A DNA stretch of 55,527 nt from contig NZ_FODY01000029.1 in assembly GCF_900110485.1 (NCBI RefSeq), forward strand, positions 1-55,527, written 5' to 3'. Under the pieces are notes generated by a model that did no database searches, was not told the origin of the DNA, and saw only the letters and a program-made list of their open reading frames with translations. Source of the stretch: Propionispora vibrioides. Lineage in GTDB: Bacteria; Bacillota; Negativicutes; Propionisporales; Propionisporaceae. Below are positions 35,784-43,176 of this stretch, piece after piece (the stretch's first letter is position 1; every line of letters begins with the position of its first letter). Made by a program: the position numbers and the translations under genes.

Positions 35784-38333
35784 GTGAAACAGGTACTTGA
35801 TATTTCTCCCGTGAATCAAAGTCCGAGAATTCAGAAGCTGATCGACGCCTTATATGCGAGAAATCCCGAAGTAGAGGCGGAACGCGCCTGCCTGATTACC
35901 GAGTCGTACCAGCAGACGGAAGCGCTGCCGATCACTTTACGCCGGGCCAAAGCCCTGGAGCACATCCTGGATCATATGACTCTTGTCATCCGCGAGGATG
36001 AATTGATTGTGGGCAATCTCACGGCAGCGCCCCGGTCGACGCAAATCTTCCCGGAATTCTCCTTCCAGTGGCTTACCGAAGAATTTGATACGCTGGCCAA
36101 ACGGACTGGCGACGTGTTCAATATCAGTGAAGAAACCAAACGAAAGCTGACGCAGGTCTTTGCTTACTGGGGCGGCAAAACGGTTAACGAACTGGCTACC
36201 GAATATATGTATCCGGAAACCAAACTGGCGATGAGCCATAACGTATTCACCGTTGGCAACTATTATTTTAACGGTGTGGGCCATATCAGCGTCGATTATG
36301 AAAAAGTGCTGAAAGTCGGCTTTAACGGAATCATTCGCGAAGCGGAACAGGCGTTGGCTGAGGCTGACCGCGCCTGCCCGGACTTTATCAAAAAACGCAA
36401 CTTCCTCGATGCCGTGATTATTACCTCGCAAGCGGCTATCCGGTTTGCCAACCGCTTTGCCGATCTGGCCGAGTCGATGGCTTACCAAGCCGGCGGTAAA
36501 CGGAGCCAGGAACTGCAGACGATAGCCCGCAACTGCCGCACTGTTCCGGCCAATCCTGCCGGCAGCTTTTATGAAGCGCTTCAGTCCTTCTGGTTTGTGC
36601 AGGCCATCATTCAGATTGAATCCAACGGACATTCCATTTCCCCCATGCGATTTGATCAATACATGTATCCCTATTACCAAATGGACATGGCTGTGGGCCG
36701 CCTGACGAAAGACAGCGCCCAGGAACTTTTAGACTGCCTGTGGGTCAAATTCAACGATATCAATAAAGTGCGCGATTCCGGTTCCACCAAAGGCTTCGGC
36801 GGCTATCCGATGTTTCAGAATCTCATTGTTGGCGGCCAGGACCAGGAAGGGATTGATGCGACCAACGAACTGAGCATTGCCTGCCTGGAAGCCAGCGCTC
36901 ACACCAAACTGCCGCAGCCATCCATTTCCATCCGGGTCTGGAATAAATCGCCCAATGAATTCCTCATCAAAGCGGCGGAAGTTTCCCGCCTTGGCTTAGG
37001 CATGCCGGCCTATTACAATGACGAAATCATCATCCCCGCCCTGGTCAACCGGGGACTTACCCTGGAGGATGCCCGGGATTACGGCATTATCGGCTGCGTA
37101 GAACCGCAAAAGGGCGGCAAAACCGAAGGCTGGCATGACGCCGCATTCTTCAATATGGCAAAAGTCCTGGAACTGGTTATGTATAACGGCAGGCTGGACG
37201 GTGTTCAGGTCGGACCGCAAACGGGTGAATTCACCTCTTTCACGTCTTTTGAACAAATTGAAAAGGCCTATCACGAGCAAATGGAATATTGTGTCGGCCT
37301 GCTGGCCAATGCGGATAATGCCGTTGATTTAGCCCATGGCGCCCGCTGCCCGCTGCCGTTTGTTTCCTCCATGGTCGATGATTGTATCGGCCGGGGCCAG
37401 TCCATTCAGGAAGGCGGCGCCTGGTACAACTTTACCGGTCCGCAGGGCGTTGGCGTAGCCAATGTGGGCGATTCGCTGCTGAGCATCAAAGAACTGGTCT
37501 TCAACCGTAAGCTTTATACCCTGGCTCAGATCAAGGAAGCGGTGGAGCAAAACTTTGGCGGTGCCCATAACGGCAGCGGCCATGCCCAGGTTAGCCCCGA
37601 TATCATCGAGGAAGTCATTCGCCGGATGCTGGCTGACGGCAAAAAGATTACGCCGGAACAACTCGACAAACTGCAGCAAATCGCGAAGAATGGTCTGCCG
37701 GCAGCCGCTCCGGCGACGACAGGCGGTAAGTACGACAAGCTGTTGCAGGATATTGATACGGTACCTAAGTTTGGCAATGATGTGGCCGAAGCCGATGAAC
37801 TGGCCCGTTATGCCGCCCTGACCTATTGCCGAGCCGTTGAAAAATACAAAAATACCCGCGGCGGTAGATTCCAACCCGGCTTGTATCCCGTATCCGCCAA
37901 TGTGCCGATGGGCGGCCAAACCGGGGCAACGCCTGACGGCCGCAAGAACGGCGAGCCTTTGGCCGACGGCGTGTCGCCTGTTTCCGGCCGCGATGTGAAC
38001 GGACCGACGGCTGCTGCCAATTCGGTTGCCGCTCTGGATCATGCCATTGCTTCCAACGGTACGCTGTTTAATCAGAAATTCCATCCTTCCGCTTTAAGCG
38101 GCCGGGCCGGTCTGGAAAAACTGGCTGCTCTCGTACGGGGCTATTTTGATCAGAAGGGCATGCATGTACAGTACAATGTAGTCAGCCGGGAAACCTTGCT
38201 GGACGCGCAAAAGAATCCCGACCAATACCGCAATCTGGTAGTCCGGGTAGCCGGCTACAGCGCCCACTTCATTTCCCTGGACAAGAGCCTGCAAGACGAC
38301 ATCATCAACCGCACGGAACAAATGTTTAACTAA
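35784..38333 (+). CDS. Glycyl-radical diol dehydratase (1,2-propanediol/glycerol type)
   Basis: 849 residues, GGAGG site. Active-site C438 and E440 in GCVEPQKGG; glycyl radical G824 in RVAGYSAHF. By spacing, substrate residues match those of B12-independent glycerol dehydratase: H167 (GHISVDY), H283-S284 (ESNGHSIS) and D452 (TEGWHD). This argues for diol dehydration rather than choline lyase chemistry. With the PocR kinase and Pdu-like enzymes, 1,2-propanediol is the likely substrate. Between the active-site Cys and the radical Gly there are ~56 more residues than in the glycerol enzyme. The extra part lies at about residues 595-655: a helix (DIIEEVIRRMLADGKK), an Ala/Pro linker and a second helix. 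It may anchor the enzyme in the shell lumen. Confidence 0.92.
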   Translation: MKQVLDISPVNQSPRIQKLIDALYARNPEVEAERACLITESYQQTEALPITLRRAKALEHILDHMTLVIREDELIVGNLTAAPRSTQIFPEFSFQWLTEEFDTLAKRTGDVFNISEETKRKLTQVFAYWGGKTVNELATEYMYPETKLAMSHNVFTVGNYYFNGVGHISVDYEKVLKVGFNGIIREAEQALAEADRACPDFIKKRNFLDAVIITSQAAIRFANRFADLAESMAYQAGGKRSQELQTIARNCRTVPANPAGSFYEALQSFWFVQAIIQIESNGHSISPMRFDQYMYPYYQMDMAVGRLTKDSAQELLDCLWVKFNDINKVRDSGSTKGFGGYPMFQNLIVGGQDQEGIDATNELSIACLEASAHTKLPQPSISIRVWNKSPNEFLIKAAEVSRLGLGMPAYYNDEIIIPALVNRGLTLEDARDYGIIGCVEPQKGGKTEGWHDAAFFNMAKVLELVMYNGRLDGVQVGPQTGEFTSFTSFEQIEKAYHEQMEYCVGLLANADNAVDLAHGARCPLPFVSSMVDDCIGRGQSIQEGGAWYNFTGPQGVGVANVGDSLLSIKELVFNRKLYTLAQIKEAVEQNFGGAHNGSGHAQVSPDIIEEVIRRMLADGKKITPEQLDKLQQIAKNGLPAAAPATTGGKYDKLLQDIDTVPKFGNDVAEADELARYAALTYCRAVEKYKNTRGGRFQPGLYPVSANVPMGGQTGATPDGRKNGEPLADGVSPVSGRDVNGPTAAANSVAALDHAIASNGTLFNQKFHPSALSGRAGLEKLAALVRGYFDQKGMHVQYNVVSRETLLDAQKNPDQYRNLVVRVAGYSAHFISLDKSLQDDIINRTEQMFN

Positions 38334-38341
38334 TCCTGTAA

Positions 38342-38392
38342 ACAAGTCGATGCTCAAGTACGGTTTCCGCTGTATACTTGAGCATCGCTTGT
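38342..38392 (+). other. Hairpin between lyase and activase genes
   Basis: ACAAG(T)CGATGCTCAAGTA paired with TACTTGAGCATCGCTTGT, an 18-base-pair stem without a T-run. It sits between the lyase stop and the activase start and may slow decay of the lyase message or lower activase expression. Confidence 0.6.
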
Positions 38393-38419
38393 ATCAGCAA
38401 TACATGGATGGAGGCTATT

Positions 38420-39208
38420 ATGCAGGAATTATACAATATAACGGGAACTGTAGCGGAAATTCAGCGCTTTTCCGTGCATGACGGACCGGGCATCCGGACG
38501 CTGGTCTTTTTAAAAGGCTGTCCCTTGCGCTGCAAGTGGTGCTGCAATCCGGAAAATATCCGGCCCGAGCCGCAGGTTGTTACCCGGCGCGGCGTGCAAG
38601 TGACCATTGGCCGGCGCATGTCGGTGGGGGAATTGATGGCTGAAATACGCAAAGACGTCATTTACTACCGGCGATCGGGCGGCGGGGTGACACTGTCCGG
38701 TGGCGAGGTTTTATTTCAGCCCGAATTTGCTCTGGCCATTCTCCAGGCTTGCAAGGCAGAGAATATTCACACGGCGATTGAGACGAGCGCCTTTGCCGGC
38801 TATCCTACCATTCAGGAACTGCTGCCCTGGCTGGATTTGGCCATGTGCGATCTTAAGCACGTTGATCCGGCCAAGCACCAGCGCTATACCGGACGGCCCA
38901 ACGACATGATCCTGGATAATTTGCGAAAAATTGCGCTTGCCGGTACACCGCTGATTATCCGGGTGCCGGTCGTACCCACCTTTAATGATGCTCCCGGCGA
39001 GATCGCCAGCATTGCCGCCTATGCGGCGTCACTGCCCGGTGTCAGGGAGTTGCACCTGTTGCCCTATCACCGGCTGGGCGAAAGCAAATATAAGGAATTG
39101 GAGCAAGACTATGAGTTCAGCGGCATCGAACCGCTGACCAGCCAGGCTATGCTCAAGCTGCTGGACGTGGCCAGGCTTTCGGGGCTGTCCTGTCAGGTTG
39201 GCGGTTGA
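38420..39208 (+). CDS. Glycyl-radical enzyme activating protein (radical SAM)
   Basis: Start placed at ATG 38420 (MQELYN) behind GGATGGAGG; an upstream ATG at 38378 lies inside the hairpin. 262 residues. Cx3Cx2C motif GCPLRCKWCCNPEN binds the [4Fe-4S] cluster; GG(G)VTLSGGE is the SAM-binding motif. It installs the radical on G824 of the lyase. Between the motif and the next helix there is no ferredoxin-like eight-cysteine insert, which most non-PFL activases carry. It is therefore the short type. Confidence 0.9.
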   Translation: MQELYNITGTVAEIQRFSVHDGPGIRTLVFLKGCPLRCKWCCNPENIRPEPQVVTRRGVQVTIGRRMSVGELMAEIRKDVIYYRRSGGGVTLSGGEVLFQPEFALAILQACKAENIHTAIETSAFAGYPTIQELLPWLDLAMCDLKHVDPAKHQRYTGRPNDMILDNLRKIALAGTPLIIRVPVVPTFNDAPGEIASIAAYAASLPGVRELHLLPYHRLGESKYKELEQDYEFSGIEPLTSQAMLKLLDVARLSGLSCQVGG

Positions 39209-39247
39209 CGGGCGGTCCATCACTCGGGCAGAGAGGGGAGACAGCAG

Positions 39248-39544
39248 GTGCTGAACTGTGAACTGATTCATAATCCTTCGCCGGGCAGCCTTCAAATTTT
39301 AAAACGGAAAATCCATGACCGGGAACTTGCCGCCTATCTGGAGACACACCGGGTGGAAGCGGTAGGCTTAATTCAGGGACAATTGGCCAAAATTCTGGTT
39401 GCCGCCGACATCGCTGAAAAAGTGGCCAACGTGATGGTTACCGAAATCGCCGGCTCCTGTCCGCAGCATATTACCATGATCGCCGTTTTCGGCAGTACGT
39501 CGGCCGTAAAAGTGGCCATCGAGGCGGTGCAAAAACGGGGCTGA
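39248..39544 (+). CDS. GrpU-type shell protein
   Basis: GTG start at 39248 behind GAGGGGAGACAG; 98 residues. A permuted BMC domain (EAVGLIQGQLAKILVAADIA) with GSCPQH near the predicted pore (C71). GrpU proteins of glycyl-radical microcompartments are known to bind an Fe-S cluster at the pore through this cysteine. Last gene of the microcompartment operon. Adds a possible electron conduit through the shell. Confidence 0.8.
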   Translation: MLNCELIHNPSPGSLQILKRKIHDRELAAYLETHRVEAVGLIQGQLAKILVAADIAEKVANVMVTEIAGSCPQHITMIAVFGSTSAVKVAIEAVQKRG

Positions 39545-39651
39545 CCGGTAGCTCATAAAGGATGGGCGTGGAAAGTTTTCCAAATACTATTTACTTACAG
39601 AGCTAATCTGGTATAGTATATAGCTACAACAATACTAAAATATTTTACAAC

Positions 39652-39794
39652 ATGTCGTGCAGACGACTTACTGTTGGCAGGTGTTCGTTTATCATTACAA
39701 ATAATACCATCGCTGGTGCCCAGACAAGGTTGAGCAGACGACTGCAGGCCGGATATTTCTCCGTAAAGCTAAGGAGGAATCATCCGGCTTTTTT
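39652..39794 (+). ncRNA. Structured leader RNA with terminator, copy A (candidate riboswitch/attenuator)
   Basis: ATGTCG-N6-CGACTTAC opens the element (hairpin GTCG/CGAC at 39654-39667). A variable ~60 bases follow, then TGAGCAGACGACTGCAGGCC (39731-39750), which forms a GCAG/CTGC hairpin. The GCC of this tail is also the start of an intrinsic terminator stem (GCCGGAT / ATCCGGC, then TTTTTT, to 39794). The same layout is found at 44852-44978 before the NifH-like gene. A possible promoter (TATAGT at 39612) lies upstream. It controls the radical SAM gene at 39851. Not a known class that I recognise. Confidence 0.7.
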
Positions 39795-39850
39795 ATTGCA
39801 GCGGCCGGCTTGTCCGTCGGCAACAGCGAGCAGGGGTAATAAAGACGGGA

Positions 39851-41083
39851 GTGATGACGGTGACGGCCCAAGCCAACCATGTAAGCAAAACGGATCGCGA
39901 AAAATTATTAAAAGAAATGGAAATCCGGGTAGGCGTTTTTAACGAAGGCATTCATGCCGATGTGAGCCTGTTTCAGCAACTGGATTTTGAAAACGAATAT
40001 TTGGAACAGGTGCAGGCGTGCTTTTACAATAATCATCAGGCCTATAAGGACACCAATCTGCCTCAGGCTTTCCGCTCGCCCAGCGGCTACCGGTACGCCT
40101 TTTCCTATGATCCCCAGTCGCGCTATTCGATTACCGGGGAAAACGGACGGTTTTACCTGCATGACCGCCAGACAAGACTGTTCGAGGTGAAGTTTGAAAA
40201 ACGGCCGAAATACTACAACCAACACACCAGCAACGGCAAGAAAATGTCGACCATCGCCCAGTATGTGGGGTCATCCAAAATCACGGTGGCCTATAGCAAC
40301 GAATGCTCGCTGCAGGAAAAGAATCTGGACTGCCGGTTTTGCAATATTAACGCCACCAAGGCCAATTATGCCGACCGGCAGGGGATTTCCTGGAAAACGC
40401 CGGCCGAAATTGCCGAAGTGACCAAGGCGGCCTATGCCGAAGGCTGTAATCATCTGACGATTACCGGCGGTTTTATTCCGGAACGGCGCGAGGTGGAATA
40501 TTATATTGATGTGGCCGAAGCCATCCGGGAGACCACCGGTTTGGACGATTTCGGCGGCACGGCCTGCATCGGAGCGCCGTTGGATCTGGAGGTCATTGAT
40601 AAATACAAGGAAGCCGGCTACAGCCGGATTGCCACCAACATGGAGATCTGGGATGAAAACATCTTTAAGGCAATCTGTCCGGGCAAGCATAAAATATGCG
40701 GCGGCTACCAAAACTGGGTGGACACGTTAAAGTACGAAGTAGAGGTATTCGGCAAAGGCAATGTGCGTTCTTATTTTGTCGCTGGCATCGAAACCAAGGA
40801 AACACTGCTGGAGGGTATCGAATACCTGGCTTCGCTGGGCGTGGTGGCGGTGCCCCAGATCTGGATGCCTAAGCCGGGGGCGGCGCTGGAGGGACACCGG
40901 GCGCCAACGACCGAGTGGTTTATTGATCTATTCCTAAAAGCCTATAAAATTTTAGTGCGCTATGGCATTACCCACGAGCAATTTTATCATACAACCAATG
41001 ATGAAGGACGGTTTTTTGATTATCTCTATGACGCCGACGGCGACTATCTTAACCGGATCGCCGATTACCGGATCGCCATCTAA
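39851..41083 (+). CDS. Radical SAM protein with CX8CX2C cluster motif
   Basis: About 407-410 residues; the true start may be GTG 39860, which has GGGAG at ideal spacing, rather than 39851 or 39854. The cluster motif is C152-x8-C161-x2-C164 (CSLQEKNLDCRFCN), not the usual Cx3Cx2C. It is followed by HLTITGG, the SAM-binding GGE-like position, and later beta strands of a TIM-type barrel (GTACIGAPLDLEV, GVVAVPQIWMPKPGAA). The ~140 residues before the motif form an unrecognised N-terminal domain. The family is not one I can name. It shares its leader RNA with the nitrogenase-like operon, so a role in that pathway or in cofactor assembly is likely. It lies outside the microcompartment set by spacing and promoter. 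Confidence 0.8.
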   Translation: MMTVTAQANHVSKTDREKLLKEMEIRVGVFNEGIHADVSLFQQLDFENEYLEQVQACFYNNHQAYKDTNLPQAFRSPSGYRYAFSYDPQSRYSITGENGRFYLHDRQTRLFEVKFEKRPKYYNQHTSNGKKMSTIAQYVGSSKITVAYSNECSLQEKNLDCRFCNINATKANYADRQGISWKTPAEIAEVTKAAYAEGCNHLTITGGFIPERREVEYYIDVAEAIRETTGLDDFGGTACIGAPLDLEVIDKYKEAGYSRIATNMEIWDENIFKAICPGKHKICGGYQNWVDTLKYEVEVFGKGNVRSYFVAGIETKETLLEGIEYLASLGVVAVPQIWMPKPGAALEGHRAPTTEWFIDLFLKAYKILVRYGITHEQFYHTTNDEGRFFDYLYDADGDYLNRIADYRIAI

Positions 41084-41114
41084 CGGCGGGAAAAAACAAA
41101 AAAACTGTCGTTGC

Positions 41115-41168
41115 TGAGCAGAAAAAACTGCAGGCTGAATTTTTTGCGATTCAGTCTGCAGTTTTTTT
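41115..41168 (+). terminator. Terminator with leader-like tail motif (copy C)
   Basis: TGAGCAGAAAAAACTGCAGGCT (41115-41136) repeats the tail motif of leaders A and B with a different loop. ACTGCAG-G-CTGAAT pairs with ATTCAG-T-CTGCAGT, followed by TTTTTTT. The 5' GTCG/CGAC hairpin of the leaders is absent. It terminates the radical SAM gene. Confidence 0.7.
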
Positions 41169-41169
41169 A

Positions 41170-41333
41170 GGGAACCGCTGATTTAATGAGCTTGCCGGCC
41201 TGGCGAGAGATTTTTTCGGCTGGCAAGGAAGTAAAACCGCAGGAATAGCGGCCCCTATTTCAAGGTTTTGCTGACGCAGCCAGACGGAAAAAGATCCGCC
41301 AGGATGTGCGGTGTGAATAAATCAGTGGTTCCC
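41170..41333. repeat. MITE-like repeat, family 1, copy 2
   Basis: 164 bases bounded by GGGAACCGCTGATT / AATCAGTGGTTCCC, flanked by TA on both sides. It shares interior blocks, inverted, with 10520-10680. Non-coding. Confidence 0.85.
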
Positions 41334-41371
41334 TAGTACATATGACAAAAAGATTGTCGGGAGGGTGGAGA

Positions 41372-42028
41372 ATGAATTGTGTTGTGCCCCATTTTACCGA
41401 AGAGGAAATCAATCTTCTCAAACAATCCGGCCGGGTACTGACAGTGAAAGCCGGTCATATTCTGTTCAGAGAAAATGATGAGACAGACCATGTCTATCTG
41501 ATTGAAAGCGGCCATGTGAAGCATTATCATACCACCTCGCTGGGCAAGGTCGTCATTGTTTCTATTTGCGGGCCGAGCGAGATGATCGGCGTACCGGCGG
41601 TTTTGCTGGGCCAAAGACGGGGCGTCTTTGCCGAAGCTTTGGAACCGGGCACCTTGTGGCGGATTGAGCAGGAAGTTTTTCTGCGCCTCTTGCATCAGTA
41701 TCCGCAGTTAGCCGTCAAGCTGGCGGCGATTCACTGTCAACTGGTGCGAAACTATGAATACGGGCTGCAGACCTTGGTTGTTGCCAGTGCCGACAGCCGT
41801 CTGGCCTGGCTGCTGCTGCGGCTGGCCGAGGGCCGCAGGCCGGAGCGGGACGGCGGACAGCGGGTCGGTTTTTATCTGACCCATCAGGAGATGGCCGATA
41901 TGATTGGTTCCTGCCGGCAAACGGTAACGACGGTGCTGGGGAATTTTAAACGGGCCGGATTGATTCGTATCAAAAAACACGCTTTGGAAATTGTCGATGC
42001 CGACCGGCTGCGGCAATTGGTTAGTTAG
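41372..42028 (+). CDS. Crp/Fnr-family transcription regulator
   Basis: Start at ATG 41372 (MNCVVPHF) behind GGGAGGGTGGAG; 218 residues. N-terminal cyclic-nucleotide-type beta barrel (VKAGHILFRENDETDHVYLIESG), C-terminal winged HTH (LTHQEMADMIGSCRQTVTTVLG). No N-terminal Fe-S cysteine cluster as in Fnr, and the cAMP pocket RxS motif is not conserved, so the effector is unknown. Directly upstream of the ABC importer, which it probably regulates. Confidence 0.88.
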   Translation: MNCVVPHFTEEEINLLKQSGRVLTVKAGHILFRENDETDHVYLIESGHVKHYHTTSLGKVVIVSICGPSEMIGVPAVLLGQRRGVFAEALEPGTLWRIEQEVFLRLLHQYPQLAVKLAAIHCQLVRNYEYGLQTLVVASADSRLAWLLLRLAEGRRPERDGGQRVGFYLTHQEMADMIGSCRQTVTTVLGNFKRAGLIRIKKHALEIVDADRLRQLVS

Positions 42029-42076
42029 GTAAGCACTGATTCAATGAACCTGTCCGTGAATTAATCAGTGCTTACC
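42028..42076. repeat. Minimal 49-base inverted-repeat element at the crp stop
   Basis: GGTAAGCACTGATT and AATCAGTGCTTACC flank only ~21 bases, with TA on both sides. The termini match family 1 (GGGAACCACTGATT) in ACTGATT. The left end starts inside the TAG stop codon of the Crp gene. It may also act as a hairpin in the transcript. Confidence 0.7.
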
Positions 42077-42131
42077 TAGTAGCGGGCAGAGAAACCAAAG
42101 CAACTTAGATGATAAATGGAGAGTGAAGGAA

Positions 42132-43166
42132 GTGGCAAAGAGAGTGAAAGAGACGAGCGGACGAATATTGGTGGCGGTATTGTTAACCATACTGAGCGTG
42201 ATTGGTCTGGCCGGTTGTGGCGGCACAGGCGGTGCCTTGGATAAACAAGCGGGCAATAGCCGGTTTGCCATCCGGATCGGCGCCGATTCATCGCCTTTTT
42301 CCTTTCAGTTTCGCGTGGCAAAGGCCAAAGGATTTTTTGAAAAATACAATATTGACGCCGATGTACAAACCTTTTCCTTTGGCATTGATACCATCAACGC
42401 CTTAATTCTTGATCAGGTGGACAGCGGCCAGGCGATGGACTATGCCCTGGCCAGCCGGCTGGGCAAAGAGAGTGATCTGCGGATTGTCTCCTACATTGCC
42501 ACACCGTCACTGGATGGGTCCTCGCTATATGTGGTAGGTCCGGACATTAAAAGCCCGGCCGATTTGACCGGCAAGCGCATCGCCGCCCAAAAAGGGACGG
42601 TCAATGAATACGTTTGGGCGCAAACCTTCAAAAAGTTCGGCGTAGATCCCCAATCGGTGCACATGCAGTATTTTGGTTCCAATGCCGAGATGCTTGCCGC
42701 CGTTCAGACCGGCAAGGCCGATGCGGTCTGGGGTGATAAGTCAAACAAAAGCAAAATACTGGAGATCGCAGGCATCAGAGAGCTTGGTGATTATCATCTC
42801 ATTGATTTTGAAATGAAGGGCTATCTGGCCTTTAAAGACCAGTTTGTCAAAGCGCACCCGCAGGAAGTGGAGAATTTCCTGAAAGCCTTAAACGAGGCTT
42901 CCGAATACATTGCCCAGCATCCTAAAGAAACGGCGGACATTGCTTATCAGGATTTGAAGCTGCCCAAAGAGGATGTGCTGAAGACGCTGGAAACCTATAC
43001 CTATCATATCCGTTTTTCCCAGGACGATTATGACCATATTCAGGACATCGCCGCCTGGTCCTATCAAAACGGTTTGATAAAAAATTCATACGCTGTCCGG
43101 GATTACCTGGCGCTGGACCCCCTGCGCAAAGCTTTGCCGGAAACAGTTACTTACAGCGGAAAGTGA
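42132..43166 (+). CDS. NitT/TauT-type ABC substrate-binding lipoprotein
   Basis: GTG 42132 chosen (GGAG ten bases upstream); GTG 42123 is too close to the site. About 344 residues. Lipobox LAGCGG. The fold is the SsuA/TauA/NMT1 type (KAKGFFEKYNIDADVQTFSFG, GKRIAAQKGTVNEYVW, AAVQTGKADAVWGD). These proteins bind sulfonates, taurine, nitrate, pyrimidine precursors or aromatics; the ligand here is unknown. Heads the importer genes next to the nitrogenase-like set. Confidence 0.9.
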   Translation: MAKRVKETSGRILVAVLLTILSVIGLAGCGGTGGALDKQAGNSRFAIRIGADSSPFSFQFRVAKAKGFFEKYNIDADVQTFSFGIDTINALILDQVDSGQAMDYALASRLGKESDLRIVSYIATPSLDGSSLYVVGPDIKSPADLTGKRIAAQKGTVNEYVWAQTFKKFGVDPQSVHMQYFGSNAEMLAAVQTGKADAVWGDKSNKSKILEIAGIRELGDYHLIDFEMKGYLAFKDQFVKAHPQEVENFLKALNEASEYIAQHPKETADIAYQDLKLPKEDVLKTLETYTYHIRFSQDDYDHIQDIAAWSYQNGLIKNSYAVRDYLALDPLRKALPETVTYSGK

Positions 43167-43176
43167 AGGGATTGTT

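Noticed and set aside
35937-38084. Long minus-strand frames inside the lyase gene
   Set aside because: They arise from codon bias of the plus-strand gene and have no family match or ribosome site.
35784-38333. Choline TMA-lyase (CutC) or isethionate lyase
   Set aside because: The His-Ser and His residues that bind diols (H167, H283-S284) and D452 are present, as in glycerol dehydratase, and the regulator is PocR-type.
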